DNA of 64,000 nucleotides. Source: Actinoallomurus spadix. GTDB lineage: Bacteria; Actinomycetota; Actinomycetes; Streptosporangiales; Streptosporangiaceae. The notes below the pieces were generated by a model. The model ran no database searches. It saw only the letters and a program-made list of their open reading frames with translations, and was not told where the DNA came from. The stretch is from contig NZ_JAMXMX010000004.1 in assembly GCF_024055725.1 (NCBI RefSeq), positions 186,001-250,000 on the forward strand, in the 5' to 3' direction. Below are positions 1-7,183 of this stretch, piece by piece. Both the position numbers and the translations under genes were made by a program. Each line of letters opens with the position of its first letter. The first letter of the stretch is position 1.

Positions 1-100
1 TCCGGCCGCCCATGAGCATCGTGCCGAGGCTGAGCCGCGTCACCTGGAGCGGGCCAAGGGTCATGGTGCCCATCGGGGATGTCGCCTTCTGCGGTGTCAT
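1..100 (-). CDS. Aldo/keto reductase, N-terminal part only (runs off left edge)
   Basis: Reading leftward from an ATG at 98-100 there is an open frame to the window edge whose product contains LQVTRLSLGTMLMGGR. This matches the first beta strand and cofactor-proximal loop of NAD(P)H-dependent aldo/keto reductases. Only 33 residues are inside the window, so catalytic Tyr, Lys and His cannot be checked. In-frame ATGs at 71-73 and 62-64 are alternative starts. No Shine-Dalgarno sequence precedes the first ATG, so a leaderless transcript is possible. It is divergent from the DUF4331 gene. The family call rests on a short motif. Confidence 0.6.
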   Translation of the reverse strand, partial: MTPQKATSPMGTMTLGPLQVTRLSLGTMLMGGR

Positions 101-109
101 GCCGGAGAG

Positions 110-137
110 GTTATGGATCGGCCGTTCATGCGTCCAA
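110..137 (-). promoter_or_regulatory. Candidate promoter for the aldo/keto reductase
   Basis: On the - strand, TTGGAC (132-137) and CATAAC (110-115) are separated by 16 bases. The second hexamer ends about ten bases before the ATG at 100, which would fit a leaderless message. Both boxes are only partial matches to the vegetative consensus. Confidence 0.3.
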
Positions 138-298
138 CGCATAGATATTGCACTCGCCTGGTCGGCGAGCCGACGTGCGGCTCCGCCGATGTTGGCCGGA
201 TCCGGCCACGGTCCCGTCCGGGCCGGGCTCCGCTCCGAATGACCCGTGCAGCAGGTGCTCAGGGGAGCACCGGAGGGATCACCGGAGGAAGCAGCGAA

Positions 299-1858
299 AT
301 GCCAGCATCCGCATCGGCCCGGGTCCGGGCCTCCGTGCTCCTGGCCGTGGGCGTCGCCCTGGCCGGCGGCGGGCTCACCGGTCTCGCCCCCGGTCAGGCC
401 ACGGCCAGCAGCCATCGCGAGGCGCCGCTCATCTCGGGGCAGCCGCAGTACGACAACACCGACGTCTACGCCTTCGTCAGCCCGGACCGGCCGGACAGCA
501 CCACGCTGATCGCCGACTGGATCCCGTTCGAGGACCCCTCGGGCGGGCCGAACTTCTACAAGTTCGCCACCGACGCCCGCTACGACATCAACGTCGACAG
601 TGACGGAAACGCGCAGGCCGACTACACGTTCCGGTGGACGTTCACCGACCGCTACCGCAGCGGTGACACCTTCCTCTACAACACCGGCCCGGTGAAGAGC
701 CTGTCCGATCCCAACCTCAACTTCCTCCAGACGTACGACCTCACCTTGATCAAGCGCTCGAACGGCACGGCCGTCTCGGAGCAGAGACTCGCCACCAACG
801 TCCCGGTCGCGCCGTCCAACGTCGGCAAGGCGTCGATGCCGGACTACGCGTCGCTGCGGCAGCAGGCCGTGCACCCGCTGACCGGCGGCCCCGGCGGCTG
901 GGCGAACGGCGGCCAGGTCTTCGCCGGGCAGGCCGACGATCCGTTCTTCCTTGACCTGCGCGTCTTCGACCTGCTGTACGGCGGGAACCTGTCCGAGGTC
1001 GGCAACGACACGCTGCGCGGCTACAACGTGAACAGCGTGGCGCTGCAGGTGCCGACGAAGATGCTGTCGGCCGGATCGCACATCATCGGCGTCTGGTCGG
1101 ACACGCAGCGGCGTGGCGCGAGCGGCTGGTACACCCAGGTCTCGCGCCTCGGGATGCCGCTGGTCAACGAGGTCGTCATTCCCCTGAAGGACAAGGACAG
1201 GTTCAACGCCTCGGTCCCGTGGAACAACGCGCGGTTCGGCAGGTACGTCACCGACCCGGAGCTGCCCAGGCTCATCCAAAAGGTCTACGGCATCCCGGCG
1301 CCCGCCGCGCCGCGCAAGGACCTCGTCCAGGTCTTCCTGACCGGGGTGCCCGGCCTGAACCAGCCGCCGAACGTCCGCCCGGCCGAGATGCTGCGCCTCA
1401 ACACCTCGATCCCGCCCGCCAAGCGGCCCGACCGGCTCGGCGTCCTCGCGGGTGACAAGGCCGGCTTCCCGAATGGCCGCCGCCTGGGCGACGACGTGGT
1501 CGACGCCTCGCTGCAGGTCGTCGAGGGCAGGCTGCTCGGCGCCAAGACGAACCTGGGCGACGGAGTGGACGCGAACGACCAGGCGTTCGGCACGTCCTTC
1601 CCGTACCTGGCGCTGCCGAGCTCGGGCTCGTCGGTCAAGAACGCCTCGGTCAAGGGCTCCTCGGCCGGCGGCACCGCGACCGGCGGCAACCCGACGGGCC
1701 GTGTGACGCCGTTGAACGCCGGCCCGGTCGCCGACAAGGAGCCGGTCCGCGGCTCGTCGCCGCTCCTGCCGATCGCCGCGATCGGCGCGGGCGCGCTCTT
1801 CCTCGGCGGCAGCGGTGCCCTCTGGTGGCGGCGCCGGCGCCCGTCCCGATCCCTCTGA
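299..1858 (+). CDS. Exported DUF4331 family protein with C-terminal membrane anchor
   Basis: A 519-residue protein of unknown function. Residues 1 to about 35 form a signal peptide ending near ATAS. The mature start SSHREAPLIS and the following NTDVYAFVSPD are typical of DUF4331, which spans almost the whole protein. The tail has a Thr/Gly/Ser-rich stretch, a hydrophobic segment (LLPIAAIGAGALFLGG) and a final Arg-rich end, so it is probably anchored in the membrane facing outward. Start ATG 299 has GGAGGA at 284-289; an upstream in-frame start at 113 would put a long tail before the signal peptide. It is first in a run with the TPR and NicO genes, which suggests a shared envelope or metal-related role (inference). 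Confidence 0.85.
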   Translation: MPASASARVRASVLLAVGVALAGGGLTGLAPGQATASSHREAPLISGQPQYDNTDVYAFVSPDRPDSTTLIADWIPFEDPSGGPNFYKFATDARYDINVDSDGNAQADYTFRWTFTDRYRSGDTFLYNTGPVKSLSDPNLNFLQTYDLTLIKRSNGTAVSEQRLATNVPVAPSNVGKASMPDYASLRQQAVHPLTGGPGGWANGGQVFAGQADDPFFLDLRVFDLLYGGNLSEVGNDTLRGYNVNSVALQVPTKMLSAGSHIIGVWSDTQRRGASGWYTQVSRLGMPLVNEVVIPLKDKDRFNASVPWNNARFGRYVTDPELPRLIQKVYGIPAPAAPRKDLVQVFLTGVPGLNQPPNVRPAEMLRLNTSIPPAKRPDRLGVLAGDKAGFPNGRRLGDDVVDASLQVVEGRLLGAKTNLGDGVDANDQAFGTSFPYLALPSSGSSVKNASVKGSSAGGTATGGNPTGRVTPLNAGPVADKEPVRGSSPLLPIAAIGAGALFLGGSGALWWRRRRPSRSL

Positions 1859-1922
1859 TCCCGGCCGGCCGGCCCGGCCGCGCCACCCGCGGCCGGGCAA
1901 CCCACCTCGGAGGTTGGACGCC

Positions 1923-3239
1923 ATGCGAGCGAAGATCCGGCGACCGGCGTACGCCCTGGTCACGATGGGGCTGGCCGTGGGCCTGACGCTGGCCGCCACG
2001 CTGACGACCGGCGGCTCCCGGTCCGCCTCCCCGGACCCCGGGCCGTACGAGCGGGTCTCGGCGGGCGGCCTGAGCACGGGAATCGGCCGGTTGCAGCGGC
2101 ACCTGCGCGCGCAGCCGCGTGATTCGGAGGGCTGGGCGACGCTGGGCCTGTCGTACGTCGAGCGGGCCCGCCTGACGGCCGACCCCTCGTACTATCCGAA
2201 GGCCGGCGCCGCCCTCGCCAGGGCGCTGAAGGAACGGCCCGCCGACAACGACGCCGCCCACGCGGGCCTCGCCGCGCTCGCCGCCGCCCGTCACGACTTC
2301 GCCACCGCCCTCACGCAGGCGGACCAGGCACTGGCCGTCAACCCGTACCGGCAGAACGCACTGGCCGTGCGGATCGACGCGCTGGTCGAACTGGGCCGCT
2401 ACCCCGAGGCGATGAACGCGGCCCGGCACGCCGACGCGGTCGCCCCCGGCATTCCCATCTTCACTCGGCTGGCCTATGTGAACGAGCTGAGCGGTCACGT
2501 CCGCGAGGCCCGGCGGATCCTGGAGCTGGCGGCCGGATCTGCCACCGACCGAGGCGACCAGGCGTACGTCCACGACCAGCTCGGCGAGCTGGCGTGGAAC
2601 GCCGGCGACCTCACGACGGCGGCGCGCGAGTTCGCGCTGGCCCTGCGCCATGACCCCTCGTATCCGGCCGCCGTGGACGGCCGGTCCCGCGTGCGGGCGG
2701 CGCGCGGCGACACGGCCGGCGCGATCACCGACCATCGGAAGGTCGTCGCCACGCTGCCGCTGCCGCAGTACCTCACCGGATTCGGCGAGTTGCTCGAGGC
2801 GCGCGGCCGCCGGGACGAGGCCGCCCGGCAGTACGCGGTGGCCGGTGCCTGGGCCAGGCTCGCCCACGTCGCCGGAGTCGCCACCGATCTGGAGACGGCG
2901 CTGTTCGACGCCGACCACGGCGACCCCGCGCAGGCGCTGCGTGCGGCGCGGGCCGAGTGGGCGCGGCGGCACGGCGTGCACGTCGCCGACGCGCTCGGCT
3001 GGGCCCTGCACGTCAACGGGCGGGACGCGGAGGCGCTGGCGTACGCCCGGCAGGCGAACGCCGGCGGCTACCGCAACGCCCTGTTCCGCTACCACCTCGG
3101 CGTGATCGAGAAGGGGCTCGGGAGGCGCGCCGACGCACGACGCGACCTCGCCGGGGCGCTCGCCGTGAACAGGTACTTCTCGCCGCTGTACGCGTCGCGG
3201 GCGCGGGCGGCCCTGGCCTCGCTCGGAGGACGATCATGA
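1923..3239 (+). CDS. Exported tetratricopeptide-repeat protein
   Basis: A 438-residue protein with an N-terminal hydrophobic signal or anchor (residues 8-28), followed by a run of alanine-rich helical pairs of about 34 residues. Examples are ARHDFATALTQADQALAVNP and GDLTTAAREFALALRHDPS, which have the A/G-x-Y/F and P-ending pattern of TPR units. Such proteins are protein-binding scaffolds with no catalysis. Start ATG 1923 has GGAGG at 1909-1913. Its stop overlaps the ATG of the next gene (ATGA), so translation is probably coupled. It likely works with the DUF4331 protein or the transporter on the outer face of the membrane (inference). Confidence 0.8.
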   Translation: MRAKIRRPAYALVTMGLAVGLTLAATLTTGGSRSASPDPGPYERVSAGGLSTGIGRLQRHLRAQPRDSEGWATLGLSYVERARLTADPSYYPKAGAALARALKERPADNDAAHAGLAALAAARHDFATALTQADQALAVNPYRQNALAVRIDALVELGRYPEAMNAARHADAVAPGIPIFTRLAYVNELSGHVREARRILELAAGSATDRGDQAYVHDQLGELAWNAGDLTTAAREFALALRHDPSYPAAVDGRSRVRAARGDTAGAITDHRKVVATLPLPQYLTGFGELLEARGRRDEAARQYAVAGAWARLAHVAGVATDLETALFDADHGDPAQALRAARAEWARRHGVHVADALGWALHVNGRDAEALAYARQANAGGYRNALFRYHLGVIEKGLGRRADARRDLAGALAVNRYFSPLYASRARAALASLGGRS

Positions 3240-4609
3240 GCCCGCCCCTGGTGCTCGCCGCAGCACTCATGGCACCGCTGCACCCGCTGGGGAACTTCAC
3301 GGTCAACCGCTACGACGGGCTGGTGGTCGCCGCCCACGAACTGCGCGTCGACCACGTGCGGGACCTGGCCGAGATCCCGGCGGCGCAGGTACTCCAGGGC
3401 GGCGCGGACCTCACCGGCTGGGCCGGACGGACCTGCTCGTCGGCGGCCGGGTCGTTCCGGATCACCGTGGACGGGCGGCCGGTACGGGCGACCGTGCGTT
3501 CCGCCACCGCCCGGACGCGGCCCGGCCAGGCCGGGCTCCCGACGATACGCCTGGAATGCGCGCTGGCGGCGCCGTTGACCGTGCGGGACGGCGGTTCGGC
3601 CATCGTGGTCCACGACACGGGGGCCGCCGACCGTGCCGGCTGGCACGAGATCACCGCCGCGGGCGACCGCACCACCCTGCGGTCCTCCGACGTGCCGGCG
3701 AGGTCGAAGAGCGCGCGGCTGACCTCGTACCCGCAGGATCTGCTGAGCTCGCCGCTCGACCAGCGGACGGCGTCCCTCACCGTCACCCCCGGCGGCCCTC
3801 CACTGGCCGCCTCCCCCGGCACCGGGGTGACCCGCGTGCTGCCGCGCGGCGCCGGCCGGTTCACCCAGGCGTTCACCGATCTGATCGGACGGCGTTCGCT
3901 CTCCCCCGCGTTCACGCTGTTCGCGCTGCTTCTCGCCACCGTGCTGGGCGCCACGCACGCGCTCGCCCCCGGCCACGGCAAGACGATCATGGCCACGCAG
4001 GCGGTCGGCCGGGGCCGCCGCTCGCTCCGCGACGTGATCGTGCTCGGTCTCACCGTGACGGTGACCCACACGGCGGGCGTGCTGACGCTGGCACTGCTGG
4101 TGGCGAGCGGTTCCACGCTGGTGAGCCCGGCCGCGTTCGGCTGGCTGAGCGCGACGTCCGGCGTCTTCGTGGTGGCGGCCGGGGTGACCCTGCTCCGCCG
4201 CGCGCTCGGTCACCGCTCGCACACCCATCCGCACACGCACGGCCATGACCACCACCACGACATGCCGCAGCGCGGGACGGTGGTGCTCATGGGATTCGCG
4301 GGCGGGCTGCTGCCGAGCCCTTCGGCGGTGGTGGTGCTGCTCGGCGCGGCGGCGGTCGGGCACGCCTGGTTCGGCCTGCTGCTGGTCCTGGCGTACGGCC
4401 TGGGCCTGGCGCTGACCCTGGTCTCCATCGGCGTGTTCATCACCGGAGCCGGACGCCGCCTGGCGACCCGGATCCCATCCCTCCGGCAACGGCTGCCGTG
4501 CCTCCCCCGCCTGCCGGGAACATCGGTGCCCGCCGGATCCGCGCTCCTCGTCATCCTGCTCGGGCTCGGCCTGACGGTGCGAAGCCTGTCGTCCGTGCTC
4601 GGTCAGTGA
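3236..4609 (+). CDS. NicO/RcnA-type nickel-cobalt exporter with extracytoplasmic N-domain
   Basis: 457 residues. After a short signal, HPLGNFTVNRY opens a domain of about 190 residues often found ahead of actinobacterial NicO transporters. From about residue 220 there are six or so membrane segments of the high-affinity nickel transport (NicO) family, including ATHALAPGHGK (HxxxPGHGK-type motif) and TVTHTAGV. A cytoplasmic His-rich loop, HRSHTHPHTHGHDHHHD, is typical of metal binding. RcnA-like members export Ni/Co; direction here is inferred. It overlaps the TPR gene by four bases and lies 15 bases before the sigma factor gene. Confidence 0.82.
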   Translation: MSPPLVLAAALMAPLHPLGNFTVNRYDGLVVAAHELRVDHVRDLAEIPAAQVLQGGADLTGWAGRTCSSAAGSFRITVDGRPVRATVRSATARTRPGQAGLPTIRLECALAAPLTVRDGGSAIVVHDTGAADRAGWHEITAAGDRTTLRSSDVPARSKSARLTSYPQDLLSSPLDQRTASLTVTPGGPPLAASPGTGVTRVLPRGAGRFTQAFTDLIGRRSLSPAFTLFALLLATVLGATHALAPGHGKTIMATQAVGRGRRSLRDVIVLGLTVTVTHTAGVLTLALLVASGSTLVSPAAFGWLSATSGVFVVAAGVTLLRRALGHRSHTHPHTHGHDHHHDMPQRGTVVLMGFAGGLLPSPSAVVVLLGAAAVGHAWFGLLLVLAYGLGLALTLVSIGVFITGAGRRLATRIPSLRQRLPCLPRLPGTSVPAGSALLVILLGLGLTVRSLSSVLGQ

Positions 4610-4624
4610 GAAGGGCTGGGCACG

Positions 4625-5266
4625 ATGGCCACGGGTTCGTACGATCCGGCGAGGACGATGGTCGGGAGAGCCGGAATGCCGAACATTCGCCGGGGCATGT
4701 CCGGGCAGCGGGAGAAGCGCCGTAAGACCCGCCTGGACGCCCTCCTCGGGCAGGTCGCGGCAGGCGACACCGCCGCGTTCGAAGAGCTGTACGACGAGAC
4801 CATCGCCTCGGTGTACGGCTTGGCCGTACGGGTGCTGCGCGACCCCGCTCAGGCCGAGGAGATCGCCCAGGAGGTGATGGTCGAGGTCTGGCGGAAGGCC
4901 GGCCGGTACGACCCGGCCCGTGGCGGCGCGATGGGCTGGATCATGACGCTCGCCCAGCGCCGCGCCGTCGACCGGGTCCGCGCGGAACAGTCCGCCGCCG
5001 AACGCGACGACCTCGCCGCCCGCCGCGAGCCGCCCGCCGCGCCCGACGGCGTCGCCGAACTCGTCCTGGACCGGCTCGACCGCCGGCGCGTCCGCGACTG
5101 CCTGGACCACCTGACGGCGCCCCAGCTCCAGTCGATCACGCTCGCCTACTACGACGGGTACACGTACCGTGAGGTCGCGGAGCGGACCGACACACCGCTC
5201 AGCACCGTGAAGGCCCGGATGCGCGACGGGATGATCCGCCTGCGCGACTGCCTGGGGGTGGCGTGA
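4625..5266 (+). CDS. sigK: ECF sigma factor, SigK type
   Basis: 213 residues. Region 2 (about 45-115) has EELYDETIASVYGLAVRVL and the -10 recognition segment AQEVMVEVWRKAGRYD. Region 4 (about 155-205) has LAYYDGYTYREVAERT and PLSTVKARMRDG, the helix-turn-helix that reads the -35 box. The order and the partner downstream match SigK/RskA pairs of actinobacteria. Start ATG 4625 has a weak AAGG; an in-frame ATG at 4676 is a possible alternative that removes 17 residues. The stop overlaps the anti-sigma start, as expected for a stoichiometric pair. The signal is unknown; in mycobacteria SigK controls secreted proteins. Confidence 0.85.
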   Translation: MATGSYDPARTMVGRAGMPNIRRGMSGQREKRRKTRLDALLGQVAAGDTAAFEELYDETIASVYGLAVRVLRDPAQAEEIAQEVMVEVWRKAGRYDPARGGAMGWIMTLAQRRAVDRVRAEQSAAERDDLAARREPPAAPDGVAELVLDRLDRRRVRDCLDHLTAPQLQSITLAYYDGYTYREVAERTDTPLSTVKARMRDGMIRLRDCLGVA

Positions 5267-5967
5267 TGGCCGACGACATCCACACGCTGGCGGGGCCGTA
5301 CGCCCTCGGCGCCCTCACCGACGACGCCGAACGCGAGGCGTTCGAGGACCACCTCGCCCAGTGCGCATTCTGCGCCGAGGAGATCGACGGCCTGCTCGCG
5401 ACCTCCGCCGTTCTCGGCCGCGCGGTCGCCCTCCCGCCCCCGCCGGACCTGCGCGCCCGCGTTCTCGGCGAGATCGCCGATACGCCCCAGGAACAGGCCG
5501 CCCACCCCGTACGGCGGGCGCGCAGGCTTCCGCGCCCGGCGACGCTGCTCGCCGCCGCGTGCCTGGTCGTCGCCCTGGCCGCAGGGGCGGTGGCGGTGCG
5601 CACCCAGCAGCGGCTGAGCCAGGAGACCGCTCGCGCCCAAGCGATCGCGGCCGTGCTGTCCGCACCCGACGCGCGTACGGTCACGGGCCGGATGAGCTCG
5701 GGCGGCACACTGACCGTGACCAGCTCGGCCGCGCGGAAGAGCGCCGTCATCGCCCCCTCCGGGCTACCCGCCCTCCCGAGCACCAAGACGTACGAGTTGT
5801 GGACGATGAGCGGCTCGGGCGTGCGCCCCGCGGGCACGGTGCAGCCGGGCTCCGCGCCCGTCGTCACGTCCCTGCCCGCCGGCCACGACCGCATCGGCGT
5901 GACCGTCGAACCGGCGGGCGGCTCACCCCGGCCCACCACGACGCCCCTGGCCGTACTGACCCTCTAG
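5266..5967 (+). CDS. rskA: RskA-like membrane anti-sigma factor
   Basis: 233 residues. The N-terminal anti-sigma domain (1-75) carries a zinc-finger-like HLAQCAFCAEE (HxxxCxxC). One membrane segment follows (ATLLAAACLVVALAAGAVAV, about 103-122), then an outer RskA C-terminal domain with YELWTMSGSGVRPAG. It should hold the SigK-like factor inactive at the membrane until regulated proteolysis (known for the family). The ATG at 5266 lies in the sigma factor's stop (TGATG); a GTG at 5263 is the only nearby alternative. The kinase gene begins 12 bases downstream. Confidence 0.85.
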   Translation: MADDIHTLAGPYALGALTDDAEREAFEDHLAQCAFCAEEIDGLLATSAVLGRAVALPPPPDLRARVLGEIADTPQEQAAHPVRRARRLPRPATLLAAACLVVALAAGAVAVRTQQRLSQETARAQAIAAVLSAPDARTVTGRMSSGGTLTVTSSAARKSAVIAPSGLPALPSTKTYELWTMSGSGVRPAGTVQPGSAPVVTSLPAGHDRIGVTVEPAGGSPRPTTTPLAVLTL

Positions 5968-5979
5968 AGGAACCCGACC

Positions 5980-7065
5980 GTGAGCGCACCCACCGAGGCC
6001 GATCCGGCCGCCATCGGCCCGTACACGATCGTCCGCCGGCTCGGCGCCGGCGGGATGGGCACCGTCCACCTCGGCCGTGACGCCGCCGGACGGCAGGCCG
6101 CCATCAAGCTGATCAAGCCGGAGCTCGCGGAGGACGCGGCCTTCCGCCGCCGATTCGAGGCCGAGGCGGTCAACGCCCGCCGCGTGGCGTCCTTCTGCAC
6201 CGCGGCGGTGCTCGGCAACGGCATGTACGGTGACCGGCCCTACCTGGCCATCGAGTACATCGAGGGCCCGACACTGCGGACCCACGTGGAACGCGAGGGC
6301 GCCCTGCCGCCCGGCCCGCTGCACGGCCTCGCCGTCGGCGTCGCGGCCGCGCTCACCGCCATCCATGCCGCGAGCCTGGTCCACCGCGATCTCAAGCCGT
6401 CCAACGTCATCCTGTCGATCACCGGTCCGCGCGTCATCGACTTCGGTATCGCCCGTTCCCTCGACGCCACCGTCCACCTCACCGCGAGCGGCATCATCCT
6501 CGGCACGCCCGGCTGGTTGCCGCCCGAGCAGCTCCTGCGCGGCACGACCGCCCCTGCCGGAGACATCTTCACCTGGGGCTGCCTGGTCGCGTACGCGGGA
6601 ACCGGGCGCCACCCGTACGGCACGGGCGACCCCGTGGCGATGGCCGGCCGCGTCATTCACGGCGAACCCGACCTGGACGGTCTTCCCGCACCACTCACCG
6701 AGGTCGTACGGACGGCCCTCGGCAAGGATCCGGCCCGCCGCCCCACGGCCCGCGAACTCCTGCTCACTCTCACCGGCGGATCGGCCGACGAGGAACACCT
6801 CATGGCCACCCTCGCGTCACCACTCCCGGACGCGATCCCGCCGCCGCAGCCCCGGACGACGCCGCCCTCGCCGCAGACCCGGACGACGACGCCACCCTCA
6901 CCGCCCTCGCCGCGAACCAGAACGACGCCGCCCTTGCCGCAGACCCGGACGACGGCGCCGTCCTCGTCGACGTCCCGCCCCGGCCGCCGGCTCGCGATGG
7001 GCGCCCTGGCCTTCCTCGTCGGCCTCGCCCTGCTCGCGACGGGCGTCTTACTGCTGCATCGGTAG
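5980..7065 (+). CDS. Membrane-anchored Hanks-type Ser/Thr protein kinase
   Basis: 361 residues. Kinase domain 10-265: glycine-rich loop RRLGAGGMGTVHLG, lysine in AAIKLIKPE, catalytic loop VHRDLKPSNV, metal-binding DFG in VIDFGIARSL. A Pro/Thr/Arg-rich linker made of near-repeats (PRTTPPSPQTRTT) follows, then one membrane segment (ALAFLVGLALLATGVLLL) near the end. No PASTA or other sensor is seen outside. GTG start 5980 with AGAGG at 5966-5970, just after the anti-sigma stop. It closes the DUF4331-to-kinase run and could add phospho-control to the SigK circuit (inference). Confidence 0.88.
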   Translation: MSAPTEADPAAIGPYTIVRRLGAGGMGTVHLGRDAAGRQAAIKLIKPELAEDAAFRRRFEAEAVNARRVASFCTAAVLGNGMYGDRPYLAIEYIEGPTLRTHVEREGALPPGPLHGLAVGVAAALTAIHAASLVHRDLKPSNVILSITGPRVIDFGIARSLDATVHLTASGIILGTPGWLPPEQLLRGTTAPAGDIFTWGCLVAYAGTGRHPYGTGDPVAMAGRVIHGEPDLDGLPAPLTEVVRTALGKDPARRPTARELLLTLTGGSADEEHLMATLASPLPDAIPPPQPRTTPPSPQTRTTTPPSPPSPRTRTTPPLPQTRTTAPSSSTSRPGRRLAMGALAFLVGLALLATGVLLLHR

Positions 7066-7142
7066 CCGCGCCCACCTCACCGAGGTGACAGGCCGGCAGG
7101 ACTGCGCCCGATGGTCGATGCCACGGGCCGCCAGAGCGGCAA

Positions 7143-7173
7143 CGGCCGGACGGGGGCGGGCCCCATCCGGCCG
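7143..7173. terminator. Hairpin terminator between convergent kinase and GH2 genes
   Basis: CGGCCGGA-C-GGGG pairs with CCCC-A-TCCGGCCG around a five-base loop. It sits between two gene ends and can serve both strands. No U-tract follows, as is common in high-GC actinobacteria. Confidence 0.65.
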
Positions 7174-7183
7174 TCGCGTGAGG

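Noticed and set aside
3089-5110. 673-codon open frame on the - strand opposite the NicO and sigma factor genes
   Set aside because: Low-complexity Arg/Gly/His sequence with no motif; the + strand genes are certain.
6840-6970. Repeated DNA (CGCAGACCCGGACGACG-like) as a possible direct-repeat locus
   Set aside because: It encodes the Pro/Thr linker of the kinase; codon-level repetition is enough to explain it.
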